From Lachnospiraceae bacterium (lineage in GTDB: Bacteria; Bacillota; Clostridia; Lachnospirales; Lachnospiraceae): a stretch of 38,476 nt of DNA. The stretch is taken from assembly GCA_017634975.1 (NCBI GenBank), contig JAGBMJ010000115.1, forward strand, positions 1 to 38,476, written 5' to 3'. Below, one piece after another: positions 1 to 5,707 of this stretch (position 1 is its first letter; the number at the start of each line of letters is the position of its first letter). The position numbers were made by a program, and so were the translations under genes. Under the pieces are notes generated by a model that searched no databases, was not told the origin of the DNA, and was given only the letters and a program-made list of their open reading frames with translations.

Positions 1-141
1 AGTTTGGTGTCAATAATTGATAGTTACTTTCCGCTTTTGTTCATGCTCTCACGTCCTGTGAGCATTTTTTTCTATATCCTGCACGTTTGCCCGGCTGAAG
101 TCTCCGCGACAATGCCTGAGCGCGTGCCGGTATGCTTTCAA
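1..141. repeat. 141-bp exact direct terminal repeat (circular overlap)
   Basis: The first 141 bases are identical to 38336-38476. An exact overlap of this size at the contig ends, cutting through a gene (49-261) and a promoter, is what a circular genome looks like when an assembler with k=141 opens it. It is therefore probably not a biological terminal repeat. Unique length is 38,335 bp, and genes at the right end continue directly into those at the left end. Confidence 0.95.
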
Positions 142-261
142 CTTGTCCGGATCGGAGAGGCGGCGGTCGATATAGATCGTGTAGCCGTCCTCCGCATCCG
201 GCGAAACCATTTCCCTGATTCCCTTCGGTAACTTCACTTCATACACATACACACTTTCCAT
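49..261 (-). CDS. Short ImmA/IrrE-like protein downstream of the repressor
   Basis: A 70-residue protein starting 3 bp after the repressor stop, so the two share a leftward operon. The central segment has an H-A-L-R-H motif followed by a VQDIE stretch and a late AH. This resembles short phage proteins related to ImmA/IrrE peptidases, but the catalytic Glu of HExxH is Ala here, so protease activity is doubtful. A role next to the repressor, for example in modulating immunity, is inferred from position. Its 3' part lies inside the 141-bp overlap and appears again at 38384-38476. Confidence 0.7.
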   Translation of the reverse strand: MESVYVYEVKLPKGIREMVSPDAEDGYTIYIDRRLSDPDKLKAYRHALRHCRGDFSRANVQDIEKNAHRT

Positions 262-264
262 AGA

Positions 265-657
265 TCAATCCCTGCGCGTCTGCTTGAGCCGCAGGAGCAG
301 ATCAGCAGCCATCTGCAGATCATCCGGATCGGATCCCTCCGCGGCGTCAAAGAGCACGCGGTATTTCGGATCGTCATAGAGCTCCTGGGCCTTTTTAGCG
401 GTCTCGGGATTAGTATAGTACCCCGCCTGTTCATTTTTTTGTACAGGGGCGTCATCGGTGTCGGGATTTTCGGACAGAAGATAAGCGAGAGGTACTCCGA
501 AATAATCAGCAATCAGCTGAAGCTTTGCGTTCTTTGGCGTATATTTCCCGTTTTTCCAGCTTGATAGAGTGGCTGTTGAGATGCCGGTTGCTTTTGACAC
601 CTTACTCGCATTAACTCCATTTAATTTACATAGGTATTCAAACTTTTCATAATACAT
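265..657 (-). CDS. CI-like lysogeny repressor, XRE family
   Basis: A 130-residue protein with an N-terminal XRE helix-turn-helix at about residues 14-40 (recognition segment GISTATLSSWKNGKYTPK) and an acidic, helical C-terminal part. It has no LexA-like peptidase domain. It is transcribed leftward, divergent from the Cro-like gene at 847, which is the usual immunity layout. Its recognition helix is almost the same as that of the Cro-like protein, so both should bind the same operators. The start at 657 is preceded by only a weak GGGGAA. A near-perfect leftward promoter at 797-825 gives it a leader of about 130 nt. Confidence 0.88.
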   Translation of the reverse strand: MYYEKFEYLCKLNGVNASKVSKATGISTATLSSWKNGKYTPKNAKLQLIADYFGVPLAYLLSENPDTDDAPVQKNEQAGYYTNPETAKKAQELYDDPKYRVLFDAAEGSDPDDLQMAADLLLRLKQTRRD

Positions 658-673
658 AACATTCCCCGGGCAA

Positions 674-816
674 ACTAAGAAATCTTATATTTTTCAGTTG
701 ACACGTTAAGAAAGCTATGCTAATGTAATAAAAAGCTAAGAAAACTTAGCATACAGCATAGTTCTGTTTCATATGATTCTGAGTGTGGTAACTAGAATTA
801 TATAAGTTTTCTTAGC
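674..816. promoter_or_regulatory. Four related operators in the immunity switch
   Basis: Four 16-bp sites share the plan half-site / A-rich or T-rich four-base centre / half-site. They are 674-689 (ACTAAGAAATCTTATA), 705-720 (GTTAAGAAAGCTATGC), 735-750 (GCTAAGAAAACTTAGC, perfect 6-bp arms) and 801-816 (TATAAGTTTTCTTAGC, opposite orientation). Start-to-start spacing is 31, 30 and 66 bp, close to whole helical turns. Site 2 lies in the spacer of the rightward promoter, site 3 at its start point, and site 4 in the spacer of the leftward promoter. Likely ligands are the CI-like and Cro-like proteins. Confidence 0.8.
698..726 (+). promoter_or_regulatory. Rightward early promoter (PR-like)
   Basis: TTGACA at 698-703, a 17-bp spacer and TAATGT at 721-726. 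It points to the Cro-like gene at 847 and the long early operon. Operator 705-720 fills its spacer and 735-750 covers the start point, so bound repressor should block it. Confidence 0.75.
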
Positions 817-825
817 TAATGTCAA
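797..825 (-). promoter_or_regulatory. Leftward repressor promoter
   Basis: Read on the minus strand, TTGACA (825-820), a 17-bp spacer and TATAAT (802-797) form a perfect consensus promoter for the repressor gene. Operator 801-816 lies within it, implying autoregulation. It fires toward the rightward promoter, so the two transcripts overlap by roughly 60 bp. Confidence 0.8.
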
Positions 826-846
826 TATACGGCGAAAGGAGGGCTT

Positions 847-1041
847 ATGTACAACAAGTATGCAAAACTGCGCGATGAAAAGGGTCTGACAGATTATGCG
901 GTGGCAAAAGAAACAGGAATTTCCACTGCAACAATGTCCAGCTGGCGCAACGGAGTTTACACGCCAAAAGCAGACAAGCTTCTGACGATCGCGGAGTTCT
1001 TTGGCGTTCCGCTCGAGTATTTTTTGAAGGAGGATGCCTGA
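847..1041 (+). CDS. Cro-like XRE-family regulator
   Basis: A 64-residue protein consisting of little more than an XRE helix-turn-helix. The segment GISTATMSSWRNGVYTPK and the following FFGVPLEYFL closely match the CI-like protein's GISTATLSSWKNGKYTPK and YFGVPLAYLL. The two are paralogues with near-identical recognition helices and should compete for the operators at 674-816. A strong AAAGGAGG precedes the ATG. It is the first gene of the rightward early operon. Confidence 0.85.
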   Translation: MYNKYAKLRDEKGLTDYAVAKETGISTATMSSWRNGVYTPKADKLLTIAEFFGVPLEYFLKEDA

Positions 1042-1066
1042 GAAGCCAGTGAAGGGGGAGAATCCT

Positions 1067-1273
1067 ATGAAACAGAACGCAGGAGATATCGTCAGAGGTG
1101 CCCTGAAGCGGTACGGAGTTAAACAGGTAGAGATGGCGCACATCATGCGCATCTCTCAACAGGCGCTCTCGAGGAAGTTGAAACTCAACAGGATGACGAT
1201 TGATGACCTGAAAATCATCAATAAACGGGCCCCGTTTACAGATGAAGAATGCAGGATGCTGATCAAGAACTGA
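1067..1273 (+). CDS. Small helix-turn-helix DNA-binding protein
   Basis: A 68-residue protein. The ATG at 1067 is chosen over 1034 because GGGGGAG lies 8 bases before it and 1034 would overlap the Cro-like gene. The segment VEMAHIMRISQQALSRKL reads as a helix-turn-helix, followed by a basic and then acidic tail. It may be a second early regulator, such as a CII- or antirepressor-type partner; the exact role is not evident. Confidence 0.65.
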   Translation: MKQNAGDIVRGALKRYGVKQVEMAHIMRISQQALSRKLKLNRMTIDDLKIINKRAPFTDEECRMLIKN

Positions 1274-1284
1274 GGGGGAAAGCA

Positions 1285-1365
1285 ATGAAAGGGTTCTTGC
1301 AGGGATACATATTCGGCATATTAGTCGGTCTTGTGATCGTCGCAATCAAATTATGGTGCGGATGA
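1285..1365 (+). CDS. 26-residue single-pass membrane microprotein
   Basis: ATG at 1285 is preceded by GAGGGGGAA. The product is essentially one hydrophobic helix (FGILVGLVIVAIKLW). It resembles very short phage membrane proteins such as DUF3789, as does the one at 8354. Its last 20 bases overlap the 3' end of the leftward gene at 1346-1675. Function unknown. Confidence 0.5.
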   Translation: MKGFLQGYIFGILVGLVIVAIKLWCG

Positions 1366-1675
1366 TCAACTCGGCGACAACGGCGGTAGCGACGCCGACT
1401 ATAAACCCGGCGATGCGGTTTACCCAGAGCTCGGAACGCTCGAGCAGATAAAGGGACGCACCGGGGAGCCTCCGGATGGAGAGAAGCTCGTTGCTGTAAA
1501 ACGTAAGTTTGACGGCGCCGGCATCGGACAAACGACGGAGGGTGGCCATCTTTTTGACGGAAGAGACAAAAGGATCGATCTGATCCCCTGAAAGGATGCC
1601 GTCATGGCGATCGAACAGGGTGTCGAGTTTCGACAGCATACGGAACATTTTGAATCTGGCAATGATTGATTTCAT
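1346..1675 (-). CDS. Leftward C-terminally anchored membrane protein
   Basis: A 109-residue protein on the strand opposite to the early operon. The start at 1675 is chosen because GGAGGT lies 9 bases upstream of that ATG; a longer frame reaches 1726 but has no such site. The C-terminal 25 residues form a hydrophobic helix (AGFIVGVATAVVAELII), and the rest is basic and helical. A possible own promoter lies just upstream (TTGAGT-16 bp-TATGCT on the minus strand, about 1697-1728). Transcription against the early operon suggests expression in the lysogen, for example for exclusion of other phages, but this is inference. Confidence 0.6.
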   Translation of the reverse strand: MKSIIARFKMFRMLSKLDTLFDRHDGILSGDQIDPFVSSVKKMATLRRLSDAGAVKLTFYSNELLSIRRLPGASLYLLERSELWVNRIAGFIVGVATAVVAELIIRTII

Positions 1676-1742
1676 GGCAACTACCTCCGATAGCAAAAGA
1701 ATAGCATATGCAAGAGAGAAAAACACTCAAAAGGAGAAAAAG

Positions 1743-1925
1743 ATGAAAGTGCAGAAGTTGAATGACTATGTCGCGACGCTCACGAAAAAGGGCGGAGGCG
1801 CCGTTCTCGCGGTGAGAGCAAACAGGAAGCAGAATGTGACAGAAGCCAGGAAACAGATGGATGAGATGTATCCGCATTGGAATGTGAAGAGTATAGCTAG
1901 ACTGAGCGACGAGAATTTCAAATGA
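1743..1925 (+). CDS. Small basic protein of unknown function
   Basis: A 60-residue basic protein starting at 1743 after AAAGGAGAAAAAG. It overlaps the next gene by ATGA, so the pair is translationally coupled. Short phage proteins with this KLNDYVATL...VRANRKQNVTEARKQMDE pattern are common early genes. No functional motif is visible. Confidence 0.6.
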   Translation: MKVQKLNDYVATLTKKGGGAVLAVRANRKQNVTEARKQMDEMYPHWNVKSIARLSDENFK

Positions 1926-2434
1926 AACAGAGATATTACATCAGCGGCCCGATCAGGGGCGTAGAGGATTACGAAGCGAGGTTCGCGGCAGCGGCCGCCT
2001 ACATCAGGGAGAAACTGCAGGGAGTACCGGTCAATCCGGTCCATCTGGCGAAGATGATGCCGCTCGACGGCGGATTCGAGAGAAAAGAATATATCGACAT
2101 CTGCATCCAGCTCCTGCTGAAGTGCGACGTGATCGCCATGCTGCCGGGATGGGAGAAAGCTCCGGGAGCAAATGCGGAATGGGGAGCTGCGATCGGCGCA
2201 GACAAAGAAGTTTTGTATCTGTCGGAAGAAGACCTGATCCCACCGGAAGAAGAAGCGGCAGAAGAAAACCAGACGAAAAGAAACGGGAAGCCATATGAGC
2301 CGGGATCGCCGGAGGCTCTGGCCGCGATCGAAAGAGTAAAAGAAGCGGAAGCAAACCGGAACAAGGACGAGGCAGGGTTCGAGATCGGAAAGAAGCGCAC
2401 GGGGCGGCCGAGGAAAGGAGCTGAGAAGAAGTGA
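1922..2434 (+). CDS. DUF4406-type protein with AT-hook-like tail
   Basis: 170 residues. The N-terminal ~105 residues (YYISGPIRG..., later LPGWEKAPGANAEWGAA) match the DUF4406 / nucleoside 2-deoxyribosyltransferase-like fold that phages use in nucleotide metabolism or base modification. Residues 105-170 form a charged linker ending in KKRTGRPRKG, an AT-hook-like motif with the GRP core flanked by basic residues. The tail could tether the enzyme-like domain to AT-rich DNA. The enzymatic substrate is not predictable from the sequence. Confidence 0.72.
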   Translation: MKQRYYISGPIRGVEDYEARFAAAAAYIREKLQGVPVNPVHLAKMMPLDGGFERKEYIDICIQLLLKCDVIAMLPGWEKAPGANAEWGAAIGADKEVLYLSEEDLIPPEEEAAEENQTKRNGKPYEPGSPEALAAIERVKEAEANRNKDEAGFEIGKKRTGRPRKGAEKK

Positions 2435-2598
2435 ATCTGGTGCAAAGCGGATTTATCGCGATCAGAGAGGATGATTATCGCTACCTCATCAGGGAATCGA
2501 TGAGGGTCGAGCTGATCACTGAAGCTCTGGAATCCAAAGATCTGCCAGGCGACGCCGAAAAGATCGAGCAGATCAGGAGAATCATCGGGGACGTATAA
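2431..2598 (+). CDS. 55-residue conserved phage protein
   Basis: GTG at 2431 overlaps the preceding TGA (GTGA) with an AAAGGAG about 14 bases upstream. The product is short, charged and helical (DYRYLIRESMRVELITEALES...EQIRRIIG). Similar small proteins are frequent in Clostridia prophages. No function is assigned. Confidence 0.55.
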   Translation: MNLVQSGFIAIREDDYRYLIRESMRVELITEALESKDLPGDAEKIEQIRRIIGDV

Positions 2599-2612
2599 GA
2601 ACGGAGGGGGAA

Positions 2613-2927
2613 ATGATGGAAATTAAACAGTTTGTATTCCGGAGAGAACCGACCGCGGGATCGAGGTCGCACATCCTCAGCATCGTCACGGATGATGAGA
2701 CGGACGTGTTTGAAAAGGCCTTCGAAATCGGCTTTCCGAAGGAGGAAGCCGAGAAGCTCGCGCGGTGGGCACTGAAGGCCCAGGAGGGGAGCAGAAGGAG
2801 AGGGGCGGAGCTGATCATGTCAGAGGGCGTGCTGTCGCGGATCTCGGTCGAATGCAGGGATCCGGGAGCACATTGGGCTTCGATCATCAAAAAGCCGGCA
2901 CGGAAAAAGAGGGGGAGAACGGCATGA
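2613..2927 (+). CDS. Hypothetical early protein
   Basis: 104 residues after a strong GGAGGGGGAA. It starts with two Met codons (2613, 2616). A mixed N-terminal half (IKQFVFRREPTAGSR) is followed by an acidic stretch and a strongly basic C-terminus (KKPARKKRGRTA) that suggests nucleic-acid contact. It overlaps the next gene by ATGA. I do not recognise the family. Confidence 0.6.
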   Translation: MMEIKQFVFRREPTAGSRSHILSIVTDDETDVFEKAFEIGFPKEEAEKLARWALKAQEGSRRRGAELIMSEGVLSRISVECRDPGAHWASIIKKPARKKRGRTA

Positions 2928-3277
2928 ACAACAGAGAGGTTATCATTGATACAACGTGGAGGGAAGCCCCGGAGATTTATCAGCTGCCGGGCGGGAAACA
3001 CAGAAGTATCACGGAGATCCTGCCGCCGATCGACATGGAGGAGGCGAAGCGCATCCATAAGATCGCGGATTACAGAGAGAGAAGCGAGGAGCTGGGCAGA
3101 TCCTACCGGAGGAGTGCAAACAGGTCCCTCGTGCTGATCACGGCCCTGTCTTCGGTGTGCGTGGGTCTCTGTCTGGGATGCCAGATCATCGGCGCCATGA
3201 CGCCGGTCGTAGGGGCTCTGGGTGTGGCCGGGCTCTCGTGGCTGGCGCTCTTCGGAGCCGCGAATATGTCGAGGTGA
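2924..3277 (+). CDS. Membrane protein with C-terminal hydrophobic hairpin
   Basis: 117 residues, starting at the ATGA overlap with GGGGGAG upstream. The first ~70 residues are soluble and charged. Residues about 72-92 and 95-113 are two hydrophobic segments (VLITALSSVCVGLCLGCQII; VVGALGVAGLSWLALFGAA), so the N-terminal domain probably sits in the cytoplasm anchored by a helical hairpin. Function unknown. Confidence 0.6.
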   Translation: MNNREVIIDTTWREAPEIYQLPGGKHRSITEILPPIDMEEAKRIHKIADYRERSEELGRSYRRSANRSLVLITALSSVCVGLCLGCQIIGAMTPVVGALGVAGLSWLALFGAANMSR

Positions 3278-3279
3278 GT

Positions 3280-3453
3280 ATGGAGGACAGAAGAATCACA
3301 ACGCCGAACCCGGGCCCGGAAAATAAAAGGACCTACAGGGTGGACATGAGGCGCCTTGAAAGATTTGAAATTAAGATTCAGCAGGGATCCGCCTTCCTGT
3401 TTGGGGATCTGGTGGATGCGCTGGGGAGATACGAGGACAGAGCAAAAAAATGA
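3280..3453 (+). CDS. 57-residue hypothetical protein
   Basis: ATG at 3280 follows the preceding stop by two bases, with GAGGTGAG as ribosome site. The product (MEDRRITTPNPGPENKR...LFGDLVDALGRYEDRAKK) ends just before the hairpin-rich region ahead of rep. Similar short proteins ending in LxxYEDxxx occur in Clostridia phages. Function unknown. Confidence 0.55.
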   Translation: MEDRRITTPNPGPENKRTYRVDMRRLERFEIKIQQGSAFLFGDLVDALGRYEDRAKK

Positions 3454-3490
3454 CCGTCCTCCAAAGGAGAGACGGCCTAGGCATATGCCT
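3454..3490. other. Hairpin and 12-bp palindrome after 3453
   Basis: Right after the stop, CCGTCCTCC-AAA-GGAGAGACGG (3454-3475) can form a 9-bp stem with one bulge. It is followed by the perfect palindrome AGGCATATGCCT (3479-3490). There is no T-tract, so a classical terminator is unlikely. This region may belong to the replication origin that precedes rep. Confidence 0.45.
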
Positions 3491-3532
3491 GTGTAACGAA
3501 GATACTACAAGTATATGCCATTTTGCCAGAAA

Positions 3533-3579
3533 AATCAAGTGATTGCGGGCAGGGGCGCGGGCCCCTTCCCGACTTGATT
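3533..3579. other. Large GC-rich stem-loop, candidate replication origin
   Basis: AATCAAGT (3533-3540) pairs exactly with ACTTGATT (3572-3579). Inside, GGGCAGGGGC (3547-3556) pairs with GCCCCTTCCC (3561-3570) with one mismatch. This 47-nt imperfect hairpin lies 31 bp before a gene for an HUH-type Rep endonuclease. Rolling-circle initiators usually nick at or beside such a structure next to their own gene, so this is a candidate double-strand origin. The nick sequence itself is not identified. Confidence 0.5.
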
Positions 3580-3610
3580 GAGTGACTAAACTTAACCGGA
3601 TTGATAAAAA

Positions 3611-4384
3611 ATGGGATATAAGAGAAAGAGATGGTGGTGCCGTAATGGCGTGATGGTGATGGAGTACCACACGCCATTACGGCACCCTCCCGGGGAACAC
3701 CGGGCAAAGAGAGAGAAGCCGACACCGGAGGCGAAGAGGCAGGCGAACCAGAGACGGAAGGCTCTGGAGGTGCAGCGCCTGATCCTCCATAACTTCAGTG
3801 AGGGCGATAAGTACGTAACGCTCACCTATGCGTCGGGCGACGCACCGGACATGGAAACCGTGAGGAAGGATCTCAGACATCTGACAGAATGGCTTAAGAG
3901 GCAGTATGCCAAAACCGGACTTGAGCTCAAATGGATCCGCAACATCGAGCGGACAAAGAGAGGTGTCATCCACATCCACATGCTCGTTAATAATCCTCCT
4001 GGGCGGGACATGGGGAGGGAGATCCGGAGCTGGTGGAAAGAACGGCACGGGACGATCGTAAAGGTGAGCGATACGTACCTCGATGGGGCATTCGCAAAAC
4101 TGGCAGCCTATCTGTCAAAGTCACAGAGAGACGAAAGCGGCGCGATGACCTCGAGGTACTCCAGATCCAGGAACCTTGTGGTTCCGGATCCGGAAATAAA
4201 AGAATTTGCACGGTGGAACGTGCGGCGAAAAGGAGTCTGGATCGATCCCAGGATCCCGAAGGGCTACGAGCTCGTCAAAGAATCGCTCTATGAGGGGATC
4301 GATCTCATCACTGGCTATCCGATCAGGTACTACACCCTCATACGATCGGGGACAGGAGGGACATGTGGAACAAGAAAGGCGTAG
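3611..4384 (+). CDS. rep: Rolling-circle replication initiator (HUH endonuclease)
   Basis: 257 residues with the three HUH Rep motifs in order. Motif I is YVTLTY at about 68-73, motif II is HIHML at 121-125 (the metal-binding H-x-H), and motif III is YLSK at 167-170 with Y167 as the likely nicking tyrosine. Such proteins nick one strand at the origin and stay bound to the 5' end. The start at 3611 gives a KRKRWWCRNG N-terminus typical of relatives; its ribosome site is weak and alternative ATGs at 3653/3659 lie inside a strong hairpin. The gene sits directly after candidate origin hairpins. A single-tyrosine HUH Rep in a tailed phage implies rolling-circle initiation rather than a DnaA/DnaB-loader system. 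Confidence 0.8.
   Translation: MGYKRKRWWCRNGVMVMEYHTPLRHPPGEHRAKREKPTPEAKRQANQRRKALEVQRLILHNFSEGDKYVTLTYASGDAPDMETVRKDLRHLTEWLKRQYAKTGLELKWIRNIERTKRGVIHIHMLVNNPPGRDMGREIRSWWKERHGTIVKVSDTYLDGAFAKLAAYLSKSQRDESGAMTSRYSRSRNLVVPDPEIKEFARWNVRRKGVWIDPRIPKGYELVKESLYEGIDLITGYPIRYYTLIRSGTGGTCGTRKA
3636..3686. repeat. 17-bp perfect inverted repeat inside the rep 5' end
   Basis: GGTGCCGTAATGGCGTG (3636-3652) is exactly repeated in inverse at 3670-3686. Within the 17-nt loop, TGGT (3654-3657) and ACCA (3666-3669) add four more pairs past a one-base bulge. A 21-bp stem within the first 76 bases of a coding region is far beyond chance. It could be the Rep recognition/nick hairpin, or an mRNA structure that limits Rep translation, or both. 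Confidence 0.75.
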
Positions 4385-4604
4385 AAGGCTGGATATATGG
4401 AGCAAAAAAGAAGTAGAAGACTGGATGGAAACAAACAGGCGGATAAAAGAGTACTGCGAAAAGCATAAGATCACGCCGGAAGAATTCTTACGGAGCTTTT
4501 TGGAGAGCCGGAGGAAAGATGTACAGGACACACATATACATCACGCTGTCGACCGACACGCCGGCCGTGACGGATCGGAAGTGGGCCTACTTGATGACCA
4601 TTGA
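4365..4604 (+). CDS. Small charged helical protein after rep
   Basis: GTG at 4365 has GGAGG 7 bases upstream and overlaps the rep stop by 20 bases. The 79-residue product is Arg/Lys/Glu-rich (ERRRRLDIWSKKEVEDWMET, then ITPEEFLRSFLESRR). Its last ~28 codons run under the start of the next gene in another frame and have an atypical composition, so only the first ~50 residues look like a real protein. Function unknown. Confidence 0.45.
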   Translation: MEQERRRRLDIWSKKEVEDWMETNRRIKEYCEKHKITPEEFLRSFLESRRKDVQDTHIHHAVDRHAGRDGSEVGLLDDH

Positions 4605-4926
4605 AGGCCATGAGAAAACGGCGTCGTGCTCGGGAAACATCAGAGGTTCGCGTCATGCTGCCACGCTGACCGCGCTCGCCAGCGCGCTCGACAGATACAG
4701 GCAGCCGGCGCAGATCACGGTACACGCAGAAGACGCGTGGGTGCTGCACACGATGCTGGACGCTCTGGAAAAATGGGCATCCGGCGGGTGGAAGACAGCA
4801 AAAGGTGAAGAAATCAAAGACAGGGCGCTCTGGGAACACGTCCGGAACAAGACCAGATACAAGAAAATGCTGATAAAGACAGAGCGTCACGCGCATACGG
4901 ATGCGCTGAAGGAGGCTATGCAATGA
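4519..4926 (+). CDS. RNase H-like fold protein
   Basis: 135 residues after GGAGGAAAG. The pattern of a short N-terminal strand (THIYITLSTDTPA), a strand-helix centre (LTALASALDRYRQPAQITVHAE) and a late W...GGWKTAKGEEIKDRALWE block matches RNase HI-like proteins common in Clostridia phages. The full set of four acidic catalytic residues is not obvious, so it may have lost or altered activity. It overlaps the next gene by ATGA. Confidence 0.6.
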   Translation: MYRTHIYITLSTDTPAVTDRKWAYLMTIEGHEKTASCSGNIRGSRHAATLTALASALDRYRQPAQITVHAEDAWVLHTMLDALEKWASGGWKTAKGEEIKDRALWEHVRNKTRYKKMLIKTERHAHTDALKEAMQ

Positions 4927-5501
4927 ACGAAGAGATTAAAAGAGGATTTTTATCTGCGGTGAGGGTGATGCTGCTCGGAAGAGAGGATCCGCGTCTCGAA
5001 TCCGCCCTGCACCGGAGCTATCTGGATCTGGAAAAGGCATATTACATCAAGGACGGCGAGAAGATCATGCTTATCAAAAGAGACGTCCTGGGTGAGGGAA
5101 TCACGGAGAAAGAGATCGACGAGGCTGCCGTATGGAACACCAAGGACTATATCATCGGCAGAAAACTGAGCGACATCCTCGGCCATGAAGAATATTTCGA
5201 CCAGGAAGACACGCTGTGGGTGCTGACGACCGAAGACGGAACCTGCGGGGCGGCGGCTCTGCTTTATCCGGACATCATTTTCGAACTGGCCAGCGCGGTC
5301 GACGGGGATGTCGTTATCATGCCGTCATCCATCAATGAGGTGATGTGCATGAAAAATGTCCACAACCCGTCCAGGGATGCCGGCATGATAGTCAAAGAAG
5401 TAAACAGACGATACCTGCAGCCGGGAGAATTCCTGAGCGACAACGTCTATCTCTACGACCGTGAAGAGGACACGATTGAAATGATAGAGGTGATGCCATG
5501 A
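4923..5501 (+). CDS. DUF5688 family protein
   Basis: 192 residues with the features of DUF5688: a central WVLTTEDGTCGAAALLYPDIIFELA strand-helix block split by a turn, VVIMPSSINEVM, and a C-terminal VKEVN...LSDNVYLYDRE. The family is abundant in Lachnospiraceae genomes and their phages, often in several copies, and has no established function. It is coupled to both neighbours by ATGA overlaps. Confidence 0.72.
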   Translation: MNEEIKRGFLSAVRVMLLGREDPRLESALHRSYLDLEKAYYIKDGEKIMLIKRDVLGEGITEKEIDEAAVWNTKDYIIGRKLSDILGHEEYFDQEDTLWVLTTEDGTCGAAALLYPDIIFELASAVDGDVVIMPSSINEVMCMKNVHNPSRDAGMIVKEVNRRYLQPGEFLSDNVYLYDREEDTIEMIEVMP

Positions 5502-5704
5502 CGCTGGCGGAGCTGATCAGGTGCGGGATCATGCTTGATGGTCATACCATGATCACGATCACGAAGACGGACGCCGAAGATGAGAAAGTAACCGTCAGGG
5601 GCAACATGAGAACGGGAGCGATCCTCGCACTGGCAGATCAGAGGATCGCAGGACTCTCATACGACGCAGACGAAAACTTTGTCGACATAGAACTGGAGGG
5701 ATGA
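5498..5704 (+). CDS. Hypothetical 68-residue protein
   Basis: It starts at the ATGA overlap with the DUF5688 gene. It reads as a small mixed strand/helix fold (MITITKTDAEDEKVTVRGN, then ILALADQRIAGLSYDADENF). No recognised motif. Probably translated by coupling with its neighbour. Confidence 0.55.
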   Translation: MTLAELIRCGIMLDGHTMITITKTDAEDEKVTVRGNMRTGAILALADQRIAGLSYDADENFVDIELEG

Positions 5705-5707
5705 AAC

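Noticed and set aside
3454-3475. Classical terminator after the 3280 gene
   Set aside because: The stem is good, but no T run follows on either strand.
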